64,000 nucleotides of DNA from DASSFZ01 sp035292585 (GTDB lineage: Bacteria; Chloroflexota; Anaerolineae; Fen-1058), in contig DATDPU010000020.1 in the NCBI GenBank assembly GCA_035292585.1, positions 5,166-69,165 of the forward strand, given 5' to 3'. This document shows, piece by piece, positions 14,801-22,900 of the stretch; within the stretch, counting starts at the first letter, position 1, and every line of letters starts with the position of its first letter. The position numbers and the translations under genes are program-made. The notes under the pieces were generated by a model. It was not told where the DNA came from. It did not search any database and was given only the letters and a program-made list of their open reading frames with translations.

Positions 14801-16795
14801 ATCGCGCCCGCTGCCTTCGTCGTCCGCAAGCCCGCCCGTCTGAGTTTCGAAGAAGCCGCGACGATTGCGATTCCGTTCATCACCGCGCACTTCACGCTGA
14901 ATCACCTGGGCAACCTGCGGGCTGGCGATCGCGTTCTGATCCACGCGGCTGCGGGCGGCGTCGGGATGGCGGCGGTGCAGCTGGCGCAGCGCGCCGGGGC
15001 CGAAATCTTTGCCACAGCCGGCAGCGAAGAGAAGCGCGCGTTTCTCAAGTCGCTGGGCGTGCCGCACGTCATGGATTCGCGCTCGCTCGATTTCGCCGAC
15101 GAGATCATGGCGCTCACGCAGGACAAAGGCGTGGACCTCGTGCTCAATTCGCTGGCCGGTGAGTTCATCGCCAGGAGCCTGGCGGTGTTGGCCGACGGCG
15201 GTCGCTTCCTCGAAATCGGCAAGAGTGGTCTGCTCGACAAGAGTCAGGCAGCGGCGTTGGGACGCGGCATCGCCTATCACATCGTCGATTGGAGTGAGAC
15301 CGCCCGGCGCGATCCCGCGCTGATCCGCTCGATGCTGATCGAGCTTGTCGCGCTGATCGATGCGGGCGAACTCAAGCCCCTGCCCTATCGCGCCTTCCCG
15401 CTGCACGCTGCCGCCGACGCATTCCGCTTCATGATGCAGGCCAAGCACATCGGCAAGATCGTCGTCACACAGCCAACTAACAAAGTAGCCAGGTACCTAA
15501 GTAACCAAGTATCAGGTAACCAACTACCCAACTATCCAATCATCCAACCCGATGCTTCCTACCTCATCACCGGCGGCCTCGGCGGGCTGGGATTGGTGTT
15601 CGCGCGGTGGCTGGTGGAGCGCGGCGCGCGATGCGTTGTGCTCATGGGGCGCAGCGATCCGTCCGACGAGGCACACAGCGCCATTGGCAAGCTCGAGCAA
15701 TTGGGCGCGCGCATCGTCGTCGCCAAAGGCGATGTGTCGCGCCGCGAGGACGTAGCCAACGTTCTCGCGCTGATGGGTAATAACCTGCCGCCGCTGAAGG
15801 GCATCATCCACTCGGCAGGCACTCTCGACGACGGCGCGTTGACGCAGCAGACCTGGGCGCGCTGCGTCGCGGTGATGAACCCGAAGGTCGCTGGCGCATG
15901 GCATTTGCATGCGCTCACGCAGCACGCGCCGCTCGACTTCTTCATGCTCTTCTCGTCGGTCGCGTCGCTGCTCGGCTCGGCGGGACAGGGCAATCACGCG
16001 GCGGCGAATGCGTTCCTCGACGCGCTGGCGCACTGGCGACGCGCGCAGGGATTGCCGGCGTTGAGCATCAACTGGGGCGCATGGTCTGAAGTGGGCGCGG
16101 CGGCGCGGCTCGGCGTGGATGCGCGTGTTGCGGCGCAAGGCGTCGGCAGCATTGCGTCGGAGCAAGGCGTGCACATCGTCGAGCGCTTGATGCAATCGAG
16201 CGCAACGCAAGTCGGCGTGATGCCGATCGATTGGGCGATGTTCGCGCAGCAGTTCGCTGCGGGTAAGGTTCCGCCATTCCTCGCAGAGCTGGCAGCCACA
16301 GCCCGACCTTCGGCAGCCGGTCGTCCCTCGACGACTACACGCCAGCAGCCGTCTGAAGCATCCGAATGGCTGCGCCGTTTCAACGAGACACCGCCGGCCA
16401 AACAGCGCGCGCTCACTACGGATTTCGTGCGCGAGCAAGCCGGGCGCGTGCTCGGCCTCGACGCGGCGAAGGTGAACGAGCGTATGCCACTCAGCGAGCT
16501 CGGCCTCGATTCGCTAATGGCGGTTGAGCTGCGCAACCGGCTCGGCAGCGGGTTGGCGCTGACGCGCAAGCTGCCGGCGACGCTGGTGTTCGATTATCCG
16601 ACCATCGAGGCGATTGCGGATTACTTGCTGCGCGAGGCGCTGCCACACAGCGAGCAACCGGCGCCGGCGGCTCAAGACGCCACACCGAGCGCGCAGGCGA
16701 ATGGAACGGGCGCAGCCGGTGTGCTCGACAGCATCGAAGAACTGTCCGACGAGGAAGTGGATCGCTTGTTCGCCGAGAAGATGGGACATAGCTAG
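8897..16795 (+). CDS. Type I PKS module KS-AT-DH-MT-ER-KR-ACP
   Basis: A 2632-residue full-complement module. Start ATG follows AAAGGA by 5 bases. An N-terminal docking helix precedes KS (33-460; Cys207 in DTACSSS), then AT (580-955; Ser697 in GHSAGEY, HAFHS motif of malonyl type) and DH (968-1250; His near 999, HPALLDAC near 1162; the HxxxG motif reads HRVFE). MT lies at about 1390-1650 (EIGAGTGGTT near 1480), a pseudo-KR half near 1668-1860, ER at 1884-2185 (AAAGGVGMAAV) and KR at 2219-2400 (TGGLGGLG). ACP has Ser2539 in GLDSLMA. The KR carries FSS, but His2367 replaces the usual catalytic Tyr (GNHAAAN). If all domains work, the unit added is an alpha-methyl, fully saturated one. Several linkers contain in-frame repeats. 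The tail LSDEEVDRLFAEKM resembles a docking helix. Confidence 0.95.
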   Translation: MSSKDEQLSPLKQAYLALEEMQAKLDALERAQREPIAVIGIGCRFPGEANDPESFWRNLRDGVDAIRDVPGDRWDVDAVYDPDPDVPGKTYTRQAGFIDHADRFDPQFFGIAPREAISMDPQQRLLLEVAWEALENAGQAPDKLNGSRTGVFVGIASSDYAALQLKGGDPARLDLYYGSGVAHSIAAGRLSYILGLQGPSIALDTACSSSLVAVHLAVQSLRGDECRLAMVGGVHLLLAPDNTIAFSKSRMLAPDGRCKTFDARADGFGDGEGCGVVILKRLSDALADGDRILAVIRGTAVNQDGASSGLTAPNGPSQEAVIRAALVNGGVKPDEVGYVEAHGTGTSLGDPIEVQAMGAVLREGRAADRPFLLGSVKTNVGHLEAAAGVTGLIKAVLMLHYGEVPPHLHFETPSPFIPWNEIPAVVPQTLMPWPKEYARRIAGVSAFGFSGTNAHIVLEEAPEVDPRPLSLIGRGAGVRVEERPLHLLTLSAKSDAALKELAARYINHLSNPAERGASSQPTSQLTDLCFTANTGRAHLSNRLAILAESAEQAHARLTDFIDGQTTTGLISGETHSTDRAKIAFLFTGQGSQYVGMGRRLYETQPVFRAALDRCAEILRPHLNKSILSVLYPDSAIRNPAPLRSGDYPGTARQGKCSPQSAIDETAFTQPALFALEYALAELWRSWGVVPSAVMGHSAGEYVAACVAGVFSLEDGLKLITARGRLMQSLPRGEMAAVFANEATVHEALAPHQADVSIAAVNGPDNTVISGASVALQAVLDGLQARGIKTKKLVVSHAFHSPMMEPILDEFERIASEVKFSAPRIRLISNVTGKTAAAAEIANPTYWRTHIRRAVRFHESMEALQQLGFELFVEMGPSPTLIGMGQRCLPEDTGAWLPSLRKGQDDWQAVLKSLSALYVHGVAVDWVGFDKPYSRRRIALPTYPFQRDRYWLPATSNQPANRPTNQLSLHPLLGQRVRSALKEIVFESELHAGTLSVLNDHRVFESALLPATAYLEAFTAAAKIVLNSDATGLEDVIIHAGLIVPDGEARITQVIASPEDGGAIALQFFSATGGADDDVWTLHASARARSGIARATDSLALAEIQSRCTESISAEAHYASLLDHGLDFGPSLRGVARILRRDGEALGDIRLPEAQVAEASAYHVHPALLDACVQILAAAAPGSQDTYLPINVERVMQHQRPGAQVWSHVTLRHDNGSNNETLVADVRVLDEAGQIVAELIGLRLKRADRDSLQRLAPAPRARDFADWLYTVEWKPKPLARDNSADFVPDLASLADRVQPRVAPLSAQHGLSAYADLMPRLETLSSAYALQALRQLGWEPRAGEGMAVAGLAQRLGIIAAHHRLFGRLLEILGEEGILQRDEHEWAVARTPDPVDPQPLQTELAARFPDSAEAKLLGRCGSNLAQALRGEADPLQLLFPGGSFDAAEQLYQHSGFAKTYNSLAREIITSALEQLPPGRTARILEIGAGTGGTTSFLLPALPADRVEYTFTDISPMFATRARQKFGGYPFVRFETLDIEQDPAAQGFAAQRFDIIVAANVIHATADLRATLERVKQLLAPGGLLLLIEVNRPLRWIDLTFGLTEGWWKFSDADVRPEYPLLSRAAWLALLSSLGFAQPIALPLNADNGVLAIQSIIAARGPQADAERSAKSWVIFADQNGSGARLAETLRARGGSCAIVQHGAAYANLGRGNWQIDPMQPEDFTRVLLEAGSDGCHIVHLWSLDVPEPDEDDQPDPQLGTASALHLTQAIINAGWDDFGGLIYVTRSAQPTNQLSSHPTHVTQSPLWGLAKTIRLEHPELHCACIDLDPSLPDEISALVDELLSPDGEDQIALRRTGRHVARLVRLTIQPSDYPTTQPTQLVITSRGTLDNLSLAPLSRRAPGPGEVEIQAAATGLNFKDVMNALGMYPGDPGPLGGECAGRVSAVGSGVAAVHIGDEVIALAGGSFAGYVIAPAAFVVRKPARLSFEEAATIAIPFITAHFTLNHLGNLRAGDRVLIHAAAGGVGMAAVQLAQRAGAEIFATAGSEEKRAFLKSLGVPHVMDSRSLDFADEIMALTQDKGVDLVLNSLAGEFIARSLAVLADGGRFLEIGKSGLLDKSQAAALGRGIAYHIVDWSETARRDPALIRSMLIELVALIDAGELKPLPYRAFPLHAAADAFRFMMQAKHIGKIVVTQPTNKVARYLSNQVSGNQLPNYPIIQPDASYLITGGLGGLGLVFARWLVERGARCVVLMGRSDPSDEAHSAIGKLEQLGARIVVAKGDVSRREDVANVLALMGNNLPPLKGIIHSAGTLDDGALTQQTWARCVAVMNPKVAGAWHLHALTQHAPLDFFMLFSSVASLLGSAGQGNHAAANAFLDALAHWRRAQGLPALSINWGAWSEVGAAARLGVDARVAAQGVGSIASEQGVHIVERLMQSSATQVGVMPIDWAMFAQQFAAGKVPPFLAELAATARPSAAGRPSTTTRQQPSEASEWLRRFNETPPAKQRALTTDFVREQAGRVLGLDAAKVNERMPLSELGLDSLMAVELRNRLGSGLALTRKLPATLVFDYPTIEAIADYLLREALPHSEQPAPAAQDATPSAQANGTGAAGVLDSIEELSDEEVDRLFAEKMGHS
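10289..10337. repeat. CCCTCTCCC/GGGAGAGGG hairpin, KS-AT linker, copy 2
   Basis: Encodes DPRPLSLIGRGAGVRV directly before ERPLHLL, the same place as the element at 5664-5720 in the preceding gene. Confidence 0.85.
10429..10455. repeat. CCCCGC-AGA-GCGGGG palindrome, copy 3
   Basis: Same DNA as copies 1 and 2, read as NPAERGASSQP. It is followed by CCAACC-type repeat at the junction leading into CFTANTGR. Confidence 0.88.
10809..10881. repeat. CTCCGCTTCGCTCCGGGGACTAC element inside AT, copy 2
   Basis: Nearly the same DNA as at 6195-6262, but read as PAPLRSGDYPGTARQGKCSP, one frame away. It is bracketed by CCGCAAT/CGCAATC direct repeats (from about 10794). It lies in the same AT loop, between LYP and QPALFALEYA. 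Confidence 0.87.
11757..11795. repeat. CCAACCAGCCAACC microsatellite at the AT-DH junction
   Basis: Encodes SNQPANRPTNQLS between the AT end (RYWLPA) and the DH start (LHPLLG). Confidence 0.75.
14488..14525. repeat. CCATCCAACCATCC microsatellite between pseudo-KR and ER
   Basis: Encodes TIQPSDYPTTQPTQ just before the ER start (LVITSRGTLDN). A related tract at about 14256-14290 encodes QPTNQLSSHPTH inside the pseudo-KR half. Confidence 0.75.
15468..15550. repeat. Extended CCAACTAACC/ACCAAGT repeat at the ER-KR junction
   Basis: About 80 bases of related short units (CAACTAACAAAGTAGCC, AAGTAACCAAGT, CCAACTATCCAA) encode a linker rich in Gln, Asn and Pro between VVT and ASYLITGG. It is the longest of the three ER-KR junction tracts. 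Confidence 0.78.
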
Positions 16796-16802
16796 TTTCC
16801 CT

Positions 16803-16896
16803 CAGAGTGTGGGACTTACCGCAGAGTACGCAGAGATCGCAGAGATCCTTGGGTTACTCAGCGCTCTCCGCGTTCTCAGCGGTGAAAAACGTAGCC
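16803..16896. repeat. Intergenic CGCAGAG-type repeat between two PKS genes
   Basis: Units of the ACCGCAGAGTACGCAGAGATCG and CGCTCTCCGCGTTCTCAGCGGT type form partly complementary arms in most of the 141-base gap. I see no gene or promoter here. It is noncoding in this context, although a relative of the same style is read in frame at 53770-53925. Confidence 0.7.
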
Positions 16897-16936
16897 GAGC
16901 TACTCGCCAACCCTGAAGAGGGAGATCATCAAAACT

Positions 16937-19900
16937 GTGAGAGCCGATATGAGTGAATTTCTAGATCGCATCAGCGGCATGTCGCCCAAACGCCTGGCGC
17001 TGCTGGCAATGGAACTCCAAGAGAAGGTCGAGGCATTGGAAGCGGCGGCGCAGCCGATCACTGCCCCTATCGCGGTGATCGGCATCGGCTGTCGCATGCC
17101 GGGCGGCGCCGATTCGCCCGAAGCTTTCTGGCAGCTCTTGCGCAACGGCGTCGATGCCGTCACCGAAGTTGACAACACGCGCTGGGACGTCGACGCTTAC
17201 TTCGATCCCGATCCGAATCGGCCGGGCAAGATCGCCTCACGCTGGGGCGGTTTTCTCCGCGACGTCGATCAGTTCGATCCGCAATTCTTCGGCATCGCGC
17301 CGCGCGAAGCGATGAGCATGGACCCGCAACAACGGCTCGCGCTCGAAGTGTGCTGGGAAGCGCTGGAGCACGCCGGCTACGCGCCCGATCGCCTGAGCGG
17401 CAGCGCCACCGGTGTGTTCATGGGCATCTGCAACGGCGATTATTACCAGATGCAGGTGGCGAGCAATCGCGACGGCGTCAATATGTACACCGCGACGGGC
17501 AGCGCGCACAGCGTGGTGTCTGGTCGCATTGCGTACGTCATCGGGCTGCGCGGGCCGGCCGTCTCGGTCGATACGGCCTGCTCATCCTCGGCAGTCGCGA
17601 TTCATCTGGCTGTGCAAAGCTTGCGCAACGGCGAGTGCCGCATGGCGCTGGCGGGCGGCGTCAACCTGATCCTCTCGCCCGATACGACCATCGCGCTATC
17701 GCGAGCGGGAATGATGGCGCCCGATGGCCGCTGCAAAGCATTCGACTCGGCGGCGGATGGCTTCGTGCGCTCCGAAGGTTGCAGCATCGTCGTGTTGAAG
17801 CGCCTGCCGGACGCGCTGGCCGATGGCGATCACGTGCTGGCCGTGATACGCGGCTCGGCGCTCAATCAAGATGGTCGCAGCAACGGACTGACTGCGCCGA
17901 ATGGCCCGTCACAAGTGGCGGTGATCCGCAGCGCGCTGGCGAACGCTGGCGTACAGCCCGAAGACGTGTCCTACGTCGAGACGCACGGCACGGGCACGTC
18001 GTTGGGCGATCCCATCGAAGCGCAGGCGCTCGGCGCAGCGCTGGGCAAGAACCGATCGGCGCCGCTGATGATCGGATCGGTCAAGACTAACGTCGGGCAC
18101 ACCGAATCGACGGCGGGCGTGGCGGGAGTGATCAAGACCGTGCTGGCGCTCTACCACAAAGAGATTCCGCCGCACCTGCATCTGAAGCACTTGAGTGAGC
18201 ACATTCCATGGGACGAACTGCCGATCACTATTCCGACCGCGCTCACGCCGTGGGAGCCGACGAACGGCAAGCGCATCGCGGGCGCCAGCTCGTTTGGCTT
18301 CAGTGGGACGAACGCGCACTTCATTATCGAAGAAGCGCCGGCTCAATCGCCCGTCACGAATCCGAGCGAGCGTCCTTTGCACTTGCTCACGCTATCCGCG
18401 CGCGACGAGTCGGCGTTGCGTAAACTCGCCCATCGCTACGCCAGCCGCCTAGCCAATCATCCAACCATCCAACTACCCAATGTGTGCTTCACGACCAACG
18501 CGGGCCGATCGCATTTCAATCAGCGGCTGGCGCTCGTGGTGAAAGACGCGGCTGCGGCGCAAGCGGGGTTGGCCGAAATCGCTGCCGGGCAAACGCCGGA
18601 GAGTGCGCTACTCGGTCAAGCGCCGACGAACCGGCGACCCGAAGTCGTGTTCATGTTCACGGGACACGGAGCGCAGTACCTCGACATGGGACGCCGGTTG
18701 TACGAGACGCAACCGACCTTCCGCGCGGCCATCGACAGGTGCGATGCGCTGTTGCGCCCACACCTTAGCCAATCGCTCACCTCCATTCTCTACCCTGAGC
18801 AATCAGCAATCAGCAATCCCACTCCGCTTCGCTCCGGGGACTATAGTCAGCAATCAGCAATTGACGACATGGCTCTCGCGCAACCGGCGCTCTTCGCCAT
18901 CGAGTACGCGCTGGCGGAACTGTGGCAAGCGTGGGGCGTGCGCCCGAGCGCGGTCATGGGTCACAGCGCCGGCGAGTACGTCGCCGCCTGCGTCGCCGGC
19001 ATCTTCAGTTTAGAGGATGGCTTGAAGTTGATCGCCGAGCGGGCGCGGCTCATGGCCTCGCTGCCGCCCACGGGCGAAATGGCCGCCGTGTTCGCGTCGG
19101 AAGCGCGTGTGGCCGAAGCCCTCGCGCCGTTCGCCGAGCGAGTATCCATCGCCGCCGTCAACTGGCCGGAGAGCGTCACCATCTCCGGCGAGAAAGTGGC
19201 CGTCCAATCCGTGCTCGACGCGCTGCGCCAGGATGGCATTCGCTCGCGCCGCCTGGCGATACCGACGGCTTCGCACTCGCCGCTCATGGAGCCGATCCTC
19301 GACGCCTTCGAGCAGACCGCCGCGACGGTGAGCTACGCGCCGCCGCAAATCGATTTCGTGTCGGGTATGAGCGGGCAACTCGTCGGCGCGAGCGAGGCGA
19401 CCAACACGGGCTACTGGCGGCGACACCTTCGGCAGGCCGTGCGCTTCGCAGACAGCATTGAGACTTTGCATCAAAAGGGTTACGAGCTCTTCGTCGAGAT
19501 CGGCCCTACCCCGACGTTGATCGGCATGGCGCAGCGCTGCGTGTCGGGCGGCGTGTGGGTTCCCTCGCTGCGGTCGGGCCACGACGACTGGCAAACAATC
19601 CTGACCAGCCTCGGCACACTGTACACGCACGGCGTAGACATCGATTGGGCCGGGTTCGATCGGGATTACGCGCGTCGCCGCGTGCCGCTGCCGACTTATC
19701 CGTTCCAGCGGCAACGCTACTGGTTCGAGACGGGCAGCGACACGCCCGCCGCAACGCAGAAACCAATGAGCCGAGTTCGCGATTCATCCGCCGCGCATCA
19801 GGCGGTGCATGGTCAACGCCTGCACTCGCCGCTGCTGCCGCCCGATGCCGTCGTCTTCGAGACGCAGTTCGGTGCGACCTGGCCGCCGTTCCTCGACCAT

Positions 19901-22900
19901 CATCGCATCTTTGGCACGGTCATCCTGCCCTCGCCCGCCTACATCGAGATGGTGCTGGCCGGCGCGGCGGAGGCCTTCGGCGGCGCGTATGCGATTGACG
20001 ACCTGATGATTCACGAAGCGCTGATCTTGCCGGAAGACGGCGTGCGCACGGTGCAATTGATCCTGGATAAAGCCGACGCAGGATATTCCGAGTTCAAGGT
20101 CTATGGCCGCGACGACGAGGCCGGAACGTGGACGCTGCACGCAACCGGGAAGGCGCAACTCGAACCGGCGACGCCGCCGACCGATGCCGTGCTCGTGCTC
20201 GACGACGTGCGCAGCCGTTGCAGCGACGAGATCGACGGCGAGGCGTATTACGAGCGCGTGCGCGGGCTGGGTCTGGAATTCGGGTCGGCCTTCCGGGGTC
20301 TGCGCCAGATCTGGCGGCGCGAAGGTGAAGCGCTCGGCCTCATTCAACTACCCGCCGAGCTCACAGCCGAGGCCGATAGCTATCGCTTCCATCCGGCTTT
20401 CCTCGATGCCTGCTTCCACTTGCTCGGCGCGCCGTTGCCCGATGAAGACGACCAGTCGGCCTACCTGCTCATCGGCCTGGATCGCTTTGTGTCGTACGCC
20501 CGGCCCGGCGAGCGCGTGTGGAACCATACCGTGATGCACGGCATCGACAGCGGCAAAGAGACTTTCAGTTGCGATCTCCGCCTGTTTGGTGAGGACGGCG
20601 CGTTGATCGCCGAGGCGCAAGGGCTGCATCTTAAACGCGCCACGCGCGGCGCATTGGAGCGCCTCACGCGCCGGCACTCACATCCCGACTGGTTCTACGA
20701 AGTGCAGTGGCAGGCGAGCCAAAGCCATCTCCCCATGCTCCGCAGCGACCCGCAGCATATCGCCGCACAAACGCGCCAACGCTTCGATGTCGCCAGCGCG
20801 CAGCACGACTTGAGTGTGTATCAAGAGCTGCTGCCCGCGCTCGATGCGCTGACGGCCGCGTACGTGCGGCAAGCGCTGCGCCAGCTCGGCTGGTCGCCAG
20901 TCATCGGCGATCGCGTCTCGACCGAAGCGCTCGCCGTGCAACTGGGAATTGTGACTGGGCAGCGCCGCCTGTTCGCGCGGCTGCTCGGCATTCTCGCCGA
21001 AGATGGCGTCCTGAAATCCAACGCCGGCGAGTGGGAAGTTGTTGCGCCGCTCGCGGAAGACGATCCGCAGGCGCAGCACGCGGCGCTCGTCGAACGCTTC
21101 GGCAGCATCTGCGAAGCGGAAGTCACGCTGACCGGTCGCTGTGGCGCGGCGCTGGCTGAAGTGCTGAGTGGTCGGGCCGATCCGTTGCAGCTGCTGTTCC
21201 CCAACGGCTCACTCGCGCTGACCGAGAAGTTGTATCAAGAGTCGCCATTCGCGCGCGTCTACAACGGCCTCGTGCGCGAAACCATCGCCGCCATCGCCGC
21301 CTGGCCGGAAGATCGGCCACTGCGCGTGTTGGAGATCGGCGCGGGGACCGGCGCGACAACTTCTTTCCTGCTGCCGATCTTGCCGCCGGATCGAACCGAG
21401 TACGTCTTCACCGACGTCACGCCGATGTTCACCGCGCGCGCCGCCGAGAAGTTCCGCGCCTACAATTTCGTCCGCTATCAAGTGTTCGATGTCGAGCGCA
21501 GCCCGGCGGAGCAAGGTTTGAGCGCAGGACATTTCGACATCGTCGTCGCCGCAAATGTCCTGCATGCGACGGTCGATTTGCGCCAGTCGTTGGTACACGC
21601 GCGGCAACTACTCGCGCCGGACGGTCTGCTCATCCTGCTCGAAGGCGCCGAGCGCAGTCGCTGGGTGGACATCACCTTCGGGCTGACGGAAGGCTGGTGG
21701 CGCTTCGGCGACACCGACTTGCGACCCGATTATCCGCTGCTCACGTCCGAGCGTTGGCTGAATCTACTGCCCTCAGTCGGGTTGGTCGATCCCGTTGCGC
21801 TGCCCGGCGACGAGGCGAAGCTGCCCGCCTATCAAACGCTCCTGCTCGCTCGCGCGGCGGCGGAGAAGCATGACTGGTTGATCCTGGCCGACAGGGGCGG
21901 CGTCGCCGCGCAGCTGGCCGAGTCGATCGCGGAACGCGGCGAAGGCTGCCGCGTGATTGCGCCGGGCGCGGCCTACGATGAGGCGCTCGCCGCTGCGAGC
22001 CAGGTGATCGACCTGCGCGCGCTCGATGTTCCAGCCGAGTCCGATCCAGCTGCGCTATGCGCCGACGCCCTGCAACTCGCCCAGGCGATCATCGAGCGCG
22101 GCGCGACGCACACACAACTGTGGCTCGTCACGCGCCACGCTCAACCAACTAACCATCCAACTATCCAACCATCCAACCCAGCGGCGCTCCAACTCTCCGC
22201 TTCCCCGTTGTGGGGTCTGGGCCGCGTCATTGCGCTCGAACAGCCCGAAATGTGGGGCGGGCTGATCGATCTCGACATCGATAGCACGCCTGATCGCGAC
22301 GCGGCCACATTGATCGCGGAAGTGACGCAGCCAGACGGCGAAGACCAGATCGCCTGGCGCGGCTCACAGCGCTACGTCGCGCGGCTGGCGCGCAGCCGAG
22401 CCGCGACACTCAAACCGGCGATTATCCGCTCGGACGCAGCTTATCTCATCACCGGCGGGTTGGGCGGGCTGGGCCTGAAGATCGCACATCGGTTGGCCGA
22501 ACGCGGCGTGGGTCACATCGTTCTGATCGGACGCAGCGGCTTGCCCGGCGACAGTGATCCCAGGCTGGCGACCATCCAGTCGATCGAAGCGGCGGGCGCA
22601 CACGTGACGGTCGTCGCCGTCGACGTGACCGATCGCGCAGCGATGGCAACCTTGATCGCACGCTTCGGGCGCGACCTGCCGCCGCTGCGCGGCATCGTGC
22701 ACGCGGCGGTGGCGATGACGGGCTGGCCCATCCGCTCGATGCCGCTCGACGGCCTGCGCGCGATGCTTGGGCCGAAGGTCGTCGGCACGCGCTGGCTCGA
22801 TGAGCTTACGCGCGATGTGCCGCTCGATTTCTTCGTCCTGTTTTCGTCGACCACGGCGCTGTGGGGGTCTCGCAACCTGGGGCACTACGCGGCGGCGAAC

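Noticed and set aside
16803..16936. Internal promoter for the fourth PKS gene
   Set aside because: The gap is almost fully repeat sequence and I could not place a -35/-10 pair with normal spacing.
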